This document shows, piece by piece, positions 17,912-27,695 of a stretch of 64,000 nucleotides of DNA (positions within the stretch are counted from its first letter, which is position 1; every line of letters starts with the position of its first letter). Position numbers and translations under genes: made by a program. The notes under the pieces were generated by a model, which was not told where the DNA came from, ran no database searches, and saw only the letters and a program-made list of their open reading frames with translations. Source of the DNA: Verrucosispora sp. WMMD573 (GTDB taxonomy: Bacteria; Actinomycetota; Actinomycetes; Mycobacteriales; Micromonosporaceae); contig NZ_CP114901.1 of NCBI RefSeq assembly GCF_027497175.1, positions 6,138,001-6,202,000 of the forward strand. Reading direction: 5' to 3'.

Positions 17912-18910
17912 ATGGAATTCCGACACCTGGGCCGCTCCGGCCTCATGGTCAGTGAGATCTCGTACGGCAACTGGATCACCCACGGTTCGCAGGTCGAGGA
18001 GGAAGCGGCGTTCGCCTGCGTGCGAGCCGCCCTCGACGCCGGCATCACCACCTTCGACACCGCCGACGTGTACGCCGGCACCCGCGCCGAGGATGTTCTC
18101 GGCCGGGCGCTTCAGCAGGAGCGACGCGAGGGTCTGGAGATCTTCACCAAGGTGTACTGGCCCACCGGGCCGGGTCGCAACGACCGGGGTCTGTCCCGGA
18201 AGCACATCATGGAGTCGATCAACGGATCGCTGCGCCGGCTGCGCACCGACTACGTGGACCTCTACCAGGCCCACCGGTACGACTACAGCACCCCGCTGGA
18301 AGAGACGATGGAGGCGTTCGCCGACGTCGTGCACTCCGGCAAGGCGCACTACATCGGCGTCTCCGAGTGGAAGGCATCGCAGATCCGCGAGGCGCACGGC
18401 CTCGCCCGGGAGCTGCGCATCCCGCTGGTCTCCAGCCAGCCGCAGTATTCGATGCTCTGGCGGGTCATCGAGAGCGAGGTCATCCCCACCAGCGAGGAGC
18501 TCGGCCTCGGGCAGATCGTCTGGTCGCCGATGGCCCAGGGCGTACTCTCCGGCAAGTACCTGCCCGGCCAGCCGCCACCGTCCGGTTCCCGGGCCACCGA
18601 CGAGAAGTCCGGTGCGGGCTTCATCGCCAAGTGGCTGACCGACGACGTGCTGACCCGGGTGCAGCAGCTCAAGCCGCTGGCCGACCAGGCTGGGCTGACC
18701 ATGGCCCAGTTGGCCATCGCCTGGGTGCTGCAGAACCCCAACGTGTCGTCGGCCATCATCGGGGCATCCCGCCCCGAGCAGGTGCACGACAACGTCAAGG
18801 CGGCCGGCGTGAAGCTCGACGCCGGTCTGCTCAAGGCGATCGACGAGATCGTCGACCCGGTCACCGAGCGGGATGCCGCCCGGACCGAGTCGCCGGCCGA
18901 ACGGCCCTGA
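17912..18910 (+). CDS. Aldo/keto reductase (potassium-channel beta-subunit type)
   Basis: An NADPH-dependent TIM-barrel oxidoreductase of 332 residues. The catalytic tetrad is visible: Asp/Tyr in FDTADVYAG (about residues 49-55), Lys in IFTKVYWP and His in LYQAHRYD. The sequence resembles the Kv-beta/YghZ group (MEFRHLGRSGLMVSE; VSEWKASQIREA; SPMAQGVLSGKY). Physiological substrate unknown. It ends at a terminator shared with the convergent protease gene. Confidence 0.93.
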   Translation: MEFRHLGRSGLMVSEISYGNWITHGSQVEEEAAFACVRAALDAGITTFDTADVYAGTRAEDVLGRALQQERREGLEIFTKVYWPTGPGRNDRGLSRKHIMESINGSLRRLRTDYVDLYQAHRYDYSTPLEETMEAFADVVHSGKAHYIGVSEWKASQIREAHGLARELRIPLVSSQPQYSMLWRVIESEVIPTSEELGLGQIVWSPMAQGVLSGKYLPGQPPPSGSRATDEKSGAGFIAKWLTDDVLTRVQQLKPLADQAGLTMAQLAIAWVLQNPNVSSAIIGASRPEQVHDNVKAAGVKLDAGLLKAIDEIVDPVTERDAARTESPAERP

Positions 18911-18916
18911 CCCGAC

Positions 18917-18953
18917 TCCGCCCGGTCGGCGTACCGCACGTCGGCCGGGCGGA
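18917..18953. terminator. Bidirectional terminator hairpin
   Basis: A 12-bp stem (TCCGCCCGGTCG with CGGCCGGGCGGA, one G-U) between the convergent aldo/keto reductase and M50 protease genes. Confidence 0.7.
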
Positions 18954-18971
18954 CGGGCGTCTCGACCGTGC

Positions 18972-19763
18972 TCAGCCCTGCCAGAAGCGGACGAGGTCCA
19001 GACCTGTCGCGTACAGCCACGGCGGCAGGCCGAGCGCATCGCCGACGGCGAAGACGGCGGTGAAGAACCAACCGCCGATCGTCGGGTTCCACAACAGGGC
19101 GAAGAGCAGGATGAACCCGTACGGCGCGAAGAGGTCGTACATCCGCCGGTACGGCGGGCTCAGCCACGGCTGGATCATGTTGCCGCCGTCCAACCCGGGC
19201 ACCGGCAGCAGGTTGAGCAGGCTCGCGGTGATCTGGAGGAAGGCCAGCAGGGCCACCGCCGCCCAGAACTCCACCGGCCCACCGCCGCTCGCGCCGAGCC
19301 GCAGCACCACCACCAGCACGAGCGCGAACAGCACGTTGGTGGCGGGTCCGGCGAGGCTGACCAGGGTGTGCCGTAACCGCCCCGGGATGACGTGCCGGTC
19401 CACCCAGACCGCGCCACCGGGCAGGCCGATCCCGCCGAGCAGCACCACCACCACCGGCAGCGCGATGGACAGCAGCGGGTGGCTGTACTTCAACGGGTTC
19501 AGCGTCAGGTAACCGCGGTGGGCCACCCCCCGGTCGCCACTGCGGTACGCCACCACGGCGTGGGCGTACTCGTGCAGGCACAGCGAGACCAGCCAGCCGG
19601 AGACGACGAAGCCGAACACGGTGAGCCGGACGTTGCCGATTCCGTGCCAGGTCAACACGGCGCTGGTCGCCAGCAGGGCGACCAGCGCCAGGAAGACCGG
19701 GCTGGGCCGGAAGGCCGCCCGGGGCACCCCGAGCACCAGCGGCTCGGAGTCCCGGGGCGTCAT
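18972..19763 (-). CDS. Site-2-protease family (M50) membrane metalloprotease
   Basis: A 263-residue integral membrane protein with about six hydrophobic segments. The zinc site is LHEYAHAVVAY (HExxH, near residue 64) plus the distal NLLPVPGLDGGNM, where the Asp is the third ligand. This is the short rhomboid-independent S2P type (no PDZ domain). Intramembrane cleavage of a regulatory protein is the family role; the substrate is unknown. Its ATG overlaps the stop of the upstream 66-residue gene (TGATG), so the two are cotranscribed. Confidence 0.92.
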   Translation of the reverse strand: MTPRDSEPLVLGVPRAAFRPSPVFLALVALLATSAVLTWHGIGNVRLTVFGFVVSGWLVSLCLHEYAHAVVAYRSGDRGVAHRGYLTLNPLKYSHPLLSIALPVVVVLLGGIGLPGGAVWVDRHVIPGRLRHTLVSLAGPATNVLFALVLVVVLRLGASGGGPVEFWAAVALLAFLQITASLLNLLPVPGLDGGNMIQPWLSPPYRRMYDLFAPYGFILLFALLWNPTIGGWFFTAVFAVGDALGLPPWLYATGLDLVRFWQG

Positions 19764-19963
19764 CACTCGGCCACGGGCTGCAGGCTCATCCGGTACTCCA
19801 CCCGATCGTCTTCCAGGAGCGCGACCGAGGTGACGCCGGACGCCGCGAGTTCCCGCCAGGTCTGACCGATCCAGGACTCGGCATCCGCCTGGCTGCCGAA
19901 CGACTCGGCCGGCCCGTCGACCGACTCGCCGTTCGCGCCCTCGTACCGCCAGCTCCACGCCAT
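19763..19963 (-). CDS. Small conserved-type protein upstream of the M50 gene
   Basis: A 66-residue acidic protein beginning MAWSWRYEGANG, with FGSQADAESWIGQTWREL in the middle and a DDRVEYRMSL end. It looks like a small single domain; I do not recognise a named family. The start has a GGGGAG ribosome site, and the stop overlaps the protease start, so the pair is an operon. Confidence 0.7.
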   Translation of the reverse strand: MAWSWRYEGANGESVDGPAESFGSQADAESWIGQTWRELAASGVTSVALLEDDRVEYRMSLQPVAE

Positions 19964-20180
19964 GTGCGCGTCTCCCCTCGCCGCTGCTGCCCCCTTGGGA
20001 CGGACCTCCGCCAGCGTAGTCGTACCGCAGGGCCGACGGCCGGGCCACGGGCGTCGATCGGCGGCCGGCACCGAGCCGGGCGGCGTGCTCTCCGGCCGGC
20101 ACCGGCGGTGTCGCCCGGCCGCGACTGACCCCGCCGGGGCGGGGTATGTCCTTCAGCAACCCGACGCACAGGAGGCGACG

Positions 20181-20387
20181 ATGACGACACCGATCCCACA
20201 GATGGACACGGCGGAGCTGCGCGACATCGCGGTACGCGGCGGAATCGAGGGGGCCCGGGACATGAACCGGGAGGACCTGATCGACGCCCTCCAGGCCCGA
20301 CCCGGCGAGGGTGCCTGGCAGGAGGATCCGAAGCCGGCGAACGTCAACCCCAACGACTTCCGGTACCAGGCCCCCGAGCGGCACTGA
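20181..20387 (+). CDS. Small protein with a Rho-N/SAP-like helical motif
   Basis: A 68-residue protein with a strong ribosome site (GGAGG, five bases before ATG). The central TAELRDIAVRGG and MNREDLIDALQ helices match the helix-extended-helix pattern of Rho N-terminal/SAP-like domains, which often bind nucleic acid. The C-terminus (DPKPANVNPNDFRYQ) is polar. The 19964-20180 gap upstream shows no gene. Function unknown. Confidence 0.75.
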   Translation: MTTPIPQMDTAELRDIAVRGGIEGARDMNREDLIDALQARPGEGAWQEDPKPANVNPNDFRYQAPERH

Positions 20388-20449
20388 TCCCGACGCGGGG
20401 CAGCGGTGCGGTGGTCGCACCTGCGGTGCCCCGGCCGCCCCGCTGGACG

Positions 20450-20455
20450 TAAGGT
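20450..20455 (+). promoter_or_regulatory. Leaderless-type -10 box (TAAGGT)
   Basis: TAAGGT is followed by 7 bases and the ATG at 20463, deciding that start over the in-frame start at 20406. Confidence 0.55.
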
Positions 20456-20462
20456 ACGCAGC

Positions 20463-22394
20463 ATGTCCCATGACGGGTGGAACACGCTTCTGGTCCTCGG
20501 TGGCATCCGGTCCGGCAAGTCGGAGTTCGCCGAGTCCCTGGTCGCCGACGCGCCCACGGTCCGCTACCTGGCCACCGCCGCCGACCCGGGCGACGACCCC
20601 GAGTGGGCCGCGCGACTCGCCGCGCACCGCGCCCGCCGGCCCGGGGCCTGGAGTACGGAGGAGACCGCGACCGACCCGCGTCGTCTCGCGGACGTGATCT
20701 CCACCGCCCGGCCCGAGGAGACACTGCTCGTCGACGACCTCGGCGGCTGGGTGACCGTCCTGCTCGACCCGGCTCACCAGCCGGCCGACGACACCGCCAC
20801 CGTGGCGGAACTGGCCGCCGCCGTGCGGTCCTGCGCCGCCCGGCTGGTGCTGGTCAGCCCCGAGGTCGGGCTCTCCCTGGTGCCCACCACACCGCTGGGC
20901 CGGGCGTTCACCGACGCCCTCGGCGCGGTCAACCGCGCCGTCGCGGACGCCTGCGACACGGTGGTTCTGGTGGTGGCCGGTCAGCCGTGCCGGTTGAAGC
21001 CCGCCGCCGTCCAGGCCGCCACCACCGACGCGGCACCGGCCGCTCCCGCCCCGGCTTCGGCCCCGGTGCCTGCGCAGGCCGGCCCGGCCGCCGCCCCGGT
21101 GCCCGCACAGGCCGGCCCGACCGGTCAGTCACCGGTCGCCCCCGATGCGCCACCGCTGCCCGGCTCACCGCCGGTGACCACCCCGCAGGTGCCCGCCGAG
21201 CCGGGCACCGAAGCTGGCGGCACCGGTTGGACGGCGCCCACCATGGCTCTCCCGGTGGTCGCGACCGGCCTGGTCATCCAGCCCGGCATGGAACTGCCCA
21301 TGCCCGACGAGGACGCCGGACCGCAGGCCGTCGAGCGGCTGGCGGGCCTGGACGTGCCGGGCACCGGGCTCGGCGCGCTGGAACAGGTGATCTCGTTCGC
21401 CGCCGCCACCCAGGGCACTCCCACCCCGACGCCGTGGCGGTCGGTGCGGGTGCTGCTGGTGCACGGCGACCACACCGGCGGGGTGGCCGCCGGCACGGTG
21501 GGCGGTGAGTCGGACCGGCGGGCCGGGCAGGCCCGAGCCGGGCGGGGCGTGCTCGCCCGGCTGGCGGCCGAGAGCGGCGCGAGCCTCCAGGTGGTGGACG
21601 CACCCGCCGCCGCGCCGATCGAGCACGGCCCGGCGCTGGACGCCGAGCAGGTGGACTCGGCCCTGCGCTACGGCTGGCGGCTGGCCGAGGAGGCGGCGGA
21701 TGCGGGCGTACAGCTGCTGGTGCTGGCCGCCTGCGGCGCCGGCACGGCGGCCACCGCCGCGGCGGTGCTGGCCGCGACCGCCGGCGCCGAACCGCCCGCG
21801 GTGCTCGCCCGGGTGGTCACCGCGGGCGGCGAGATCGACGACGTGGCCTGGATGGCGCGCTGCGCCGCGGTCCGCGACGCCCTGCACCGCACCCGTCGCG
21901 CCTCCCGGGACGCCGTGAACGTGCTCGCCGAGTTGGGCGGCGGGGACATCGCCGTCGCCACCGGCATCCTGCTGGGCGCGACCGCCCGCCGGCTGCCGGT
22001 GCTGCTGGACGGGCCGGTCGGGGTGGCCGCCGCGCTGATCAGCCGGGACCTGGCCGGGCAGGCCCGGCACTGGTGCCTGTTGGCCGACGACGGCGGTCAT
22101 CCGGCCGTCCGGCTGGCCGCCGAGGTGCTCGGCCTGGATCCGTTGACCCAGCTGCGGCTCGACCTCGGCGAGGGGGCGAACGCGCTCACCGTCCTGCCGC
22201 TGCTGCGCTCGGCGCTGGCTCTGTCCGCCGCGCTGCCGTCCCGCCCTGAGGGCGACGACAGCGAGGGTGACGGGCCGGGCCCGGTCGAGGAGGCGGAGCC
22301 CGACTTCCACGAGCCGGAGCCCGAGGGGCCCGGCCCGACCACCACCGGGCCGGCCGCCGAGCCGGCGGAGACCTCCGCCGCACGTGCCGGCTGA
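20463..22394 (+). CDS. cobU-cobT: CobU-CobT fusion: cobinamide kinase/guanylyltransferase plus CobT-like domain
   Basis: A 643-residue fusion for nucleotide-loop assembly of cobalamin. Residues 1 to ~180 are CobU: P-loop GGIRSGKSEFAES, the guanylylated His in RLAAHRARRP, and the closing VVAGQPCRLK. Residues ~185-260 are an Ala/Pro linker with a repeated PVPAQAGPAAA unit. From ~265 on comes a CobT domain (phosphoribosyl transfer to the lower ligand). Its catalytic Glu seems kept (DLGEGANALT), but the GNTT motif reads GTAAT (CGAGTAATAAA), so activity of the CobT half is uncertain. cobS starts inside its 3' end. Confidence 0.87.
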   Translation: MSHDGWNTLLVLGGIRSGKSEFAESLVADAPTVRYLATAADPGDDPEWAARLAAHRARRPGAWSTEETATDPRRLADVISTARPEETLLVDDLGGWVTVLLDPAHQPADDTATVAELAAAVRSCAARLVLVSPEVGLSLVPTTPLGRAFTDALGAVNRAVADACDTVVLVVAGQPCRLKPAAVQAATTDAAPAAPAPASAPVPAQAGPAAAPVPAQAGPTGQSPVAPDAPPLPGSPPVTTPQVPAEPGTEAGGTGWTAPTMALPVVATGLVIQPGMELPMPDEDAGPQAVERLAGLDVPGTGLGALEQVISFAAATQGTPTPTPWRSVRVLLVHGDHTGGVAAGTVGGESDRRAGQARAGRGVLARLAAESGASLQVVDAPAAAPIEHGPALDAEQVDSALRYGWRLAEEAADAGVQLLVLAACGAGTAATAAAVLAATAGAEPPAVLARVVTAGGEIDDVAWMARCAAVRDALHRTRRASRDAVNVLAELGGGDIAVATGILLGATARRLPVLLDGPVGVAAALISRDLAGQARHWCLLADDGGHPAVRLAAEVLGLDPLTQLRLDLGEGANALTVLPLLRSALALSAALPSRPEGDDSEGDGPGPVEEAEPDFHEPEPEGPGPTTTGPAAEPAETSAARAG

Positions 22395-23157
22395 GCCCCG
22401 GCTCGGCGACGGAGCGCGGCTGGCGCTGACCACCCTCACCATCCTGCCGCTGCGCGTCGGCCGGATCGACCGGGCCACCGCCGGTACGGCGATGACGCTC
22501 GCCCCGGCGGTCGGCGTGCTGCTCGGTCTGCCGCTGGCCGGCGTACTGCTGTTGCTGGAGGCCGGCACCGCGCCGCTGGTCGCCGCCGGGGTGACCGTCG
22601 CGGTGGCCGCCCTGCTCACCCGGGGGCTGCACCTGGACGGGCTGGCCGACACCGTGGACGCGCTCGGGTCGTACCGGCGCGGACCGGCCGCTCTGGAGAT
22701 CATGAAGAAGCCCGACGTGGGGCCCTTCGGCGTGGTCGCCCTGGTCCTCGTCCTGCTGGTGCAGGCCGCGACGCTGGCCGAGCTGGCCGGTCGGTCCCGC
22801 CCGGCGGTGTTCGCGGCGGTGCTGACGGCCACCGCGGCGGGGCGGCTCGGGGTGACGCTGGCCTGCCGCCGGGGGGTGCCGGCGGCGCGTCCGGAGGGAC
22901 TGGGTGCGCTGGTCGCCGGCAGCGTCGGGCCGGTCGCGCTGGCCGTCGCCACCGCCGTCGTCGTGCTGCTGTCGGTCGCGGCGGTGCCGCACCGGCCGTG
23001 GCAGGGCCCGCTGGTCGTCCTGGCGGCGCTCGCCGTCGCGGCCGGGCTGCTGCGGCATGTGGTACGCCGGCTCGGCGGGATCACCGGAGACGTGCTCGGC
23101 GCGACCGTCGAGCTGGTCACCACGCTCGTCTACCTGGGACTGGTGCTGTCCGCCTGA
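22384..23157 (+). CDS. cobS: Adenosylcobinamide-GDP ribazoletransferase
   Basis: Joins GDP-cobinamide to alpha-ribazole (phosphate), the last step of cobalamin assembly, in the membrane. 257 residues with six or more hydrophobic segments. It carries the family motif HLDGLADTVDALGS (Mg-binding Asp residues, about 82-95) and the N-terminal ARLALTTLTILPL. The GTG start lies 11 bases inside the end of the CobU-CobT gene, which suggests translational coupling and a two-gene operon. Confidence 0.95.
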   Translation: MPAEPRLGDGARLALTTLTILPLRVGRIDRATAGTAMTLAPAVGVLLGLPLAGVLLLLEAGTAPLVAAGVTVAVAALLTRGLHLDGLADTVDALGSYRRGPAALEIMKKPDVGPFGVVALVLVLLVQAATLAELAGRSRPAVFAAVLTATAAGRLGVTLACRRGVPAARPEGLGALVAGSVGPVALAVATAVVVLLSVAAVPHRPWQGPLVVLAALAVAAGLLRHVVRRLGGITGDVLGATVELVTTLVYLGLVLSA

Positions 23158-23224
23158 GTCGGTGGCCCGGCGCCGGGTAGCGTACCTGCGACGACTGCAC
23201 CGGCGCGGCCACCCGGGGGACGAC

Positions 23225-24514
23225 ATGCTCATCACCGACGACTTCCTGCCCGTTCCGGTCCCGGAGTCGCTCAGTGCGACCTATCTGGTGCCGACGGTGG
23301 GGCTGCCGTCGGTGACGGCCCGGACGGCCGTCGGAAAGCTGGCCGGCCGGCTCGCCGAACCGGTGTACGGGCTGGCCCGGCAGATGCTGGACAGTCCGCT
23401 GATGAGCGTCGACATCCGGCCGGTCGGCGAGTTTCCCGAGCTGCCGCCGGACCTGCTCACCGCGTTCGGGGCCAGCGAGGCGCAGCTGGACCGGCTGGCC
23501 GCGGCGACCCACCTGGTGGTGGTGCAGGCAGAGTACCGGCCGGGCTGGCCGCCCGCCCACGAGTGGGCCGCCCGGGCGGTGGCCGCGGCGGTCGCCGAGG
23601 CAGTGGATGGCGATGTGGTGGACGTCTTCGGCCTGCAGTTCCTGGACCCGGCCGCGGCGCTGCGCTCGCTGCCCGACGCGCAGGGCCGGGTCCGGCTGGT
23701 CGACTGGGTGCTGGTGCCCTACTCGTCGGACGCCGAGGGGCTCTGGTTCACCACCAAGGGGCTGCGCCGCTTCGGCCTGCTGGAGTTGCAGACCCAGGGG
23801 GTGCCCGACCATCTCACCCGGGCCTGGGGCGCGGTGATGACCGGTGCCGCCCGACGCCTGCTGCGGGACTGGACCGACGGGCTGGCTGGCGAGGAGGTGC
23901 CGGCCTTCGTGCAGCTACCGGTGCTGGCCACGGTGACCGGGCACGACATCGCGGTGGCGTACGGCAATCCGGAGCAGCACGGGGCGACCGCGCCGGTGCT
24001 GCTGCGCCTGGAGCTGGACCCGGCCACCGACCCGGACGCCGACTCCTTCCTCAGCCTGCGCCCGCCGGCCGGGCATCCCGGCCCGGCCGGACGCTACTTC
24101 GCCAACGCCTGCGCCACGCTCTTCTCCGGGATCCAGCCCGACGTGCGGTACGCCCGCTCCGGGGACGCGATGAGCCGGGCGATCGCCACCGCCCGCGCCG
24201 GCCTGGCGGACATCCGGGCCCGGTTCCGCGACGGTCAGCTGCCCCCGGAGACGCAGCTGGTCGTGAAGTACGGGCTGCCGGGCGACGACGGGCCGGAGTA
24301 CGTCTGGGCCGGCGTGACGGAGTGGGATTCCCCGGACCGGATCGTCGGTGCCAGCGCCAGCGACGCCAACACCGACCCCACCGTACGGATCGGCTCCCCC
24401 GTCGTCGTGGAGGTCGCCGACATCGTCGACTGGGCAGTCCTCAACACCAGCGGCGTCATCGAGGGCGGCTGGACCCAGGCCGTCCTGGACGCCGGCCAAC
24501 CCCCCACCCCCTAA
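23225..24514 (+). CDS. DUF2314-domain protein
   Basis: A 429-residue soluble protein. The last ~80 residues match DUF2314: EYVWAGVTEWDSPDRIVG, then a segment that keeps GSPVVVEVADIVDW. The N-terminal ~330 residues have alternating helices and strands with no motif I recognise. The ATG at 23225 has a GGGGGA ribosome site five bases upstream. It follows cobS by 67 bases and ends in a C-rich tract that continues past the stop codon into a palindrome. Function unknown. Confidence 0.75.
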   Translation: MLITDDFLPVPVPESLSATYLVPTVGLPSVTARTAVGKLAGRLAEPVYGLARQMLDSPLMSVDIRPVGEFPELPPDLLTAFGASEAQLDRLAAATHLVVVQAEYRPGWPPAHEWAARAVAAAVAEAVDGDVVDVFGLQFLDPAAALRSLPDAQGRVRLVDWVLVPYSSDAEGLWFTTKGLRRFGLLELQTQGVPDHLTRAWGAVMTGAARRLLRDWTDGLAGEEVPAFVQLPVLATVTGHDIAVAYGNPEQHGATAPVLLRLELDPATDPDADSFLSLRPPAGHPGPAGRYFANACATLFSGIQPDVRYARSGDAMSRAIATARAGLADIRARFRDGQLPPETQLVVKYGLPGDDGPEYVWAGVTEWDSPDRIVGASASDANTDPTVRIGSPVVVEVADIVDWAVLNTSGVIEGGWTQAVLDAGQPPTP

Positions 24515-24540
24515 CCCCCACCCCCACCCCGCATCACCTC

Positions 24541-24601
24541 GTTGATCATGAGGTTAGCGGCACTTTTCGATCTTCAAACTGCCGCCAACCTCATGATCAA
24601 C
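24541..24601. repeat. 61-bp TTGATCATGA palindrome (copy 2)
   Basis: Arms of 22 bp (24541-24562 and 24580-24601) with one mismatch, between convergent genes. A C-rich tract (about 24500-24531) lies to the left and a GGGTGGGTGGG tract (24608-24635) to the right, so the flanks could also pair. Confidence 0.92.
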
Positions 24602-24633
24602 GCGAACAGGGGTGGGTGGGTGGGTGGGTGGGG

Positions 24634-25758
24634 TTATTTGACGGAGGGGTGGATGAAAGGGGGGCGGGATAGGTGGGCGGGGGTGCGGCGGTTGCGGATG
24701 TCGATGTGTAGCTCGGCGCCGTCGGGGAGGGCGGGGGCGGTGTCGATCAGCGCGAGGGCGATGCCCTGCTTCCGGGTCGGGCTGAAGGTGCCGCTGGTCA
24801 CGGTGCCGACGCGGGTATCGCCGGCATAGACCGCCATGCCGGGGCGGGGAATGGCACGTTCGACGGCGACCAGGCCGCGCAGCGTACGCGCCGGACCGGC
24901 GGCCTTCTCCGCGACCAGCGCGTCGCGGCCCCAGAAGGTCGGCTTGTCCCAGCCGACCGCCCAACCGGAGCGGGCCTGCACCGGTGTGATCTCCAGCGAG
25001 AGGTCCTGCCCGTGCAGCGGATACCCCATCTCGGTGCGCAGCGTGTCCCGGGCGGCCAGCCCGCACGCCTGCGGCGTCGGCTCGGCGGCGAACAACGCGT
25101 CCCACACCGCGACCGCGTCCCCGGCCGGGACCACCAGCTCGTAGCCCAGTTCGCCGGTGTAGCCGGTACGGCACACGGTCAGCTCGACCGGGCCGAGCGC
25201 CGCCCGGGTGAAACTCATGTACCCGTGCTCGGTGGGCAGACCGAGCCCGCTCAGCAGTTCCGCAGACCGGGGCCCCTGCACCGCAAGTACGGCGTACCCC
25301 TCGTGCTCGTCGGTGATGGTGACCTGCGGCGGCGCGGCGGCGCGCAGCCGGCGTGCCACCTCGGCGCTGTTCGCCGCGTTCGGGATGAGGAAGACGTGGT
25401 CGTCGGCGTGCAGGTAGGCGATGATGTCGTCCACCACCCCACCGGTCGCCTCGTCGCAGCACAGGGTGTACTGCGCCCGACCCGGCCCGATGCGGTCCAG
25501 GTCGTTGCTGAGGCAGGCGTTGACGAACTCCGCCGCCCCCGTGCCGGTCACCCGCACCTTGCCCAGGTGTGACACGTCGAACACCCCGACGCCGGTACGC
25601 ACCGCGGTGTGCTCGCGCAGCACCCCGCCACCGGCGTACTCAAGGGGCATCTCCCAGCCGCCGAACGGAGCGAACTTGGCGCCGAGCGCGGTGTGCCGGC
25701 CGCCCAGCGGAGAACGACGCAGCCGGGTCGCGGCGGCGTCGGTGGTCACCTCGGTCAT
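24634..25758 (-). CDS. gcvT: Aminomethyltransferase (glycine cleavage T-protein)
   Basis: Transfers the aminomethyl carbon from lipoyl-H protein to tetrahydrofolate. 374 residues. Family features: [19 protein letters not shown] at the start, [22 protein letters not shown] for folate binding, [13 protein letters not shown] and [12 protein letters not shown] near the end. The ATG at 25758 gives the usual MTEV-type start; no clear ribosome site precedes it. gcvP and gcvH are not adjacent. Its position before pepA matches Rv2211c. Confidence 0.95.
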   Translation of the reverse strand: MTEVTTDAAATRLRRSPLGGRHTALGAKFAPFGGWEMPLEYAGGGVLREHTAVRTGVGVFDVSHLGKVRVTGTGAAEFVNACLSNDLDRIGPGRAQYTLCCDEATGGVVDDIIAYLHADDHVFLIPNAANSAEVARRLRAAAPPQVTITDEHEGYAVLAVQGPRSAELLSGLGLPTEHGYMSFTRAALGPVELTVCRTGYTGELGYELVVPAGDAVAVWDALFAAEPTPQACGLAARDTLRTEMGYPLHGQDLSLEITPVQARSGWAVGWDKPTFWGRDALVAEKAAGPARTLRGLVAVERAIPRPGMAVYAGDTRVGTVTSGTFSPTRKQGIALALIDTAPALPDGAELHIDIRNRRTPAHLSRPPFIHPSVK

Positions 25759-25920
25759 GGGTGGCAACTTACCGGGACGCACCGGGCTGGTTAGCATCGG
25801 CGGGACCGCCGGATGACCCGGCGGGGCAGCAATGACGTCCGGCGGGTAATCATCCGCCGGGGAACTCCATCGCCGGTACGCCACCACGCGACCGGCCCGG
25901 CCCGCCCGGGAGCAGCCTCC

Positions 25921-27492
25921 GTGACATCGCCCAGCACCACCCTGAGCCTGGTCGACACCGACCCCGCCGAGCTCGCCGTCGACGCGATCGTGATCGGCGT
26001 GCACAGTACGACCGGCGAGCAGGACGCCACCAGCGGCCTCGCCGGCACCCTGCTGCTCGCCAGCGGCGCCGAGAGCATCGCCGCCGCCTTCGACGGCAAG
26101 CTGACCGAGACGCTGGCATTGCTCGGCGCGACCGGCGGCCCGGGCGAGGTGATCAAGTTGGCGACGCTGGGCACGGTCACCGCGCCGGTGCTGGCCGCCG
26201 TCGGTCTCGGCCCGGAGCCCAGTGGCGCGGCACCCGCCCCGGAGACGCTGCGCCGGGCGGCGGGCGCCGCCGTGCGTGCCCTGGCCGGCGCGGCCCGGGT
26301 GGCGATGACGCTGCCACTGCCGGACGACGCCGACGCCGACGCCGCGCTGCGCGCGGTCGCTGAGGGCGCGCTGCTGGGCGGTTACCGCTTCGCCGGGTAC
26401 AAGACCCGTCCGCAGCCGGCCCGCCGCGAGCCGGTCGCCGAGGTGCTCGTCGCCGTGCCGGACGCCGCAGACGCCGCAGCGCAGCGCGAGGTGACCCGGG
26501 CCCGGACGGTGGCCGGCGCGGTCCGGCGCACCCGCGACTGGGTGAACATCGCCCCGAACGAGCTGCGCCCGCCGGCCTTCGCCGACGCGGTCGCCGAGGC
26601 GGGTCGGGCTGCTGGTCTCGAGGTCGAGGTGCTCGACGAGGTCGCCCTGCGCGAGGGCGGCTACGGCGGCATCGTCGCCGTCGGTCAGGGCTCGGAGGCC
26701 CCGCCGCGACTGGTCAAGCTGACCTACACCCCGGACGGTGGCGGCACCGGTAAGCGGGTCGCCCTGGTCGGCAAGGGCATCACCTTCGACACCGGTGGCA
26801 TCTCGATCAAACCGGCGCAGGGCATGTGGGAGATGAAGTCGGACATGGCCGGGGCGGCGGCGGTGGCGGCCACCATGCTGGCGGTGGCCGAGCTGAAGCC
26901 GTCGGTGGCGGTGACCGGGTACGTGCCGATGGCGGAGAACATGCCGTCGGGGACCTCGTACCGGCCGGGTGACGTGATCACCATGTTCAACGGCAAGAAG
27001 GTGGAGGTGCTCAACACCGACGCCGAGGGCCGGATGATCCTCGGTGACGCGATGGCCCGGGCCTGCGCCGACGGCTGCGACTACCTGTTCGAGACCTCCA
27101 CCCTGACCGGCGGTCAGGTCGTCTCGCTGGGCAAGCGGATCTCCGGCGTGATGGGTACCGCCGAGCTGTGCGAGCGGGTCCGCGGCGCCGGTGACGCGGT
27201 CGGCGAGCCCGCCTGGCCGATGCCGTTGCCGGACGACGTGCGCAAGGGCATGGACTCGGACGTCGCCGACATCTCTCAGGTGAACGCGGGCATGGACCGG
27301 GCCGGCCACATGCTCCAGGGCGGTGTCTTCCTGCGTGAGTTCGTCACCGACGACGTCGCCTGGGCGCACATCGACATCGCCGGCCCCTCGTACCACGCGG
27401 GCGAGGCGACCGGCTACTGGACCAAGGGCGGCACCGGCGTCCCGGTCCGCACCCTGCTGCACCTGATCGACGACGTGGCCGCCAACGGCTGA
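25921..27492 (+). CDS. pepA: Leucyl aminopeptidase (M17)
   Basis: A cytosolic dizinc aminopeptidase that removes N-terminal residues from peptides, 523 residues. The catalytic domain shows [27 protein letters not shown] and the signature [14 protein letters not shown] (about residue 365), with [10 protein letters not shown] supplying metal ligands. The GTG start ([12 protein letters not shown]) is preferred over an in-frame ATG at 25813 whose extra residues are unlike the family. It corresponds to Rv2213. Confidence 0.95.
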   Translation: MTSPSTTLSLVDTDPAELAVDAIVIGVHSTTGEQDATSGLAGTLLLASGAESIAAAFDGKLTETLALLGATGGPGEVIKLATLGTVTAPVLAAVGLGPEPSGAAPAPETLRRAAGAAVRALAGAARVAMTLPLPDDADADAALRAVAEGALLGGYRFAGYKTRPQPARREPVAEVLVAVPDAADAAAQREVTRARTVAGAVRRTRDWVNIAPNELRPPAFADAVAEAGRAAGLEVEVLDEVALREGGYGGIVAVGQGSEAPPRLVKLTYTPDGGGTGKRVALVGKGITFDTGGISIKPAQGMWEMKSDMAGAAAVAATMLAVAELKPSVAVTGYVPMAENMPSGTSYRPGDVITMFNGKKVEVLNTDAEGRMILGDAMARACADGCDYLFETSTLTGGQVVSLGKRISGVMGTAELCERVRGAGDAVGEPAWPMPLPDDVRKGMDSDVADISQVNAGMDRAGHMLQGGVFLREFVTDDVAWAHIDIAGPSYHAGEATGYWTKGGTGVPVRTLLHLIDDVAANG

Positions 27493-27495
27493 GCC

Positions 27496-27555
27496 CTGCG
27501 CGGACTGCGCGGACTGCGCGGACTGCGCGGACTGCGCGGACTGCGCGGACTGCGC
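27496..27555 (+). repeat. 9-bp tandem repeat after pepA
   Basis: Six exact copies of CTGCGCGGA plus a partial seventh begin right after the pepA stop and run into the next palindrome. Confidence 0.95.
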
Positions 27556-27565
27556 AAGATTCGAT

Positions 27566-27623
27566 CAGTTTCGGGGAAGTTGCTGTCTCGACGCGCCGGG
27601 AGGCAGCAACTTCCCCGAAACTG
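27566..27623. repeat. 58-bp palindrome at a convergent gene junction
   Basis: Arms of 24 bp (27566-27589 and 27600-27623) with one mismatch and a 10-base loop, between pepA and a convergent hypothetical gene. The loop-proximal stem (CTGTCTC/GAGGCAG) resembles the one at 5065-5158, suggesting a second palindrome class. Confidence 0.9.
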
Positions 27624-27695
27624 CTGGCCCCCGGCGCGCAGGGCGCGGCACGCAGGGCGCGGCGTGGGAGCGGGTGTCCCCGGCGTGGGAGCGGG

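Noticed and set aside
21165..23123. A 652-codon minus-strand ORF opposite cobU-cobT and cobS
   Set aside because: Ser/Ala/Thr-rich shadow of GC-rich codons with no family features.
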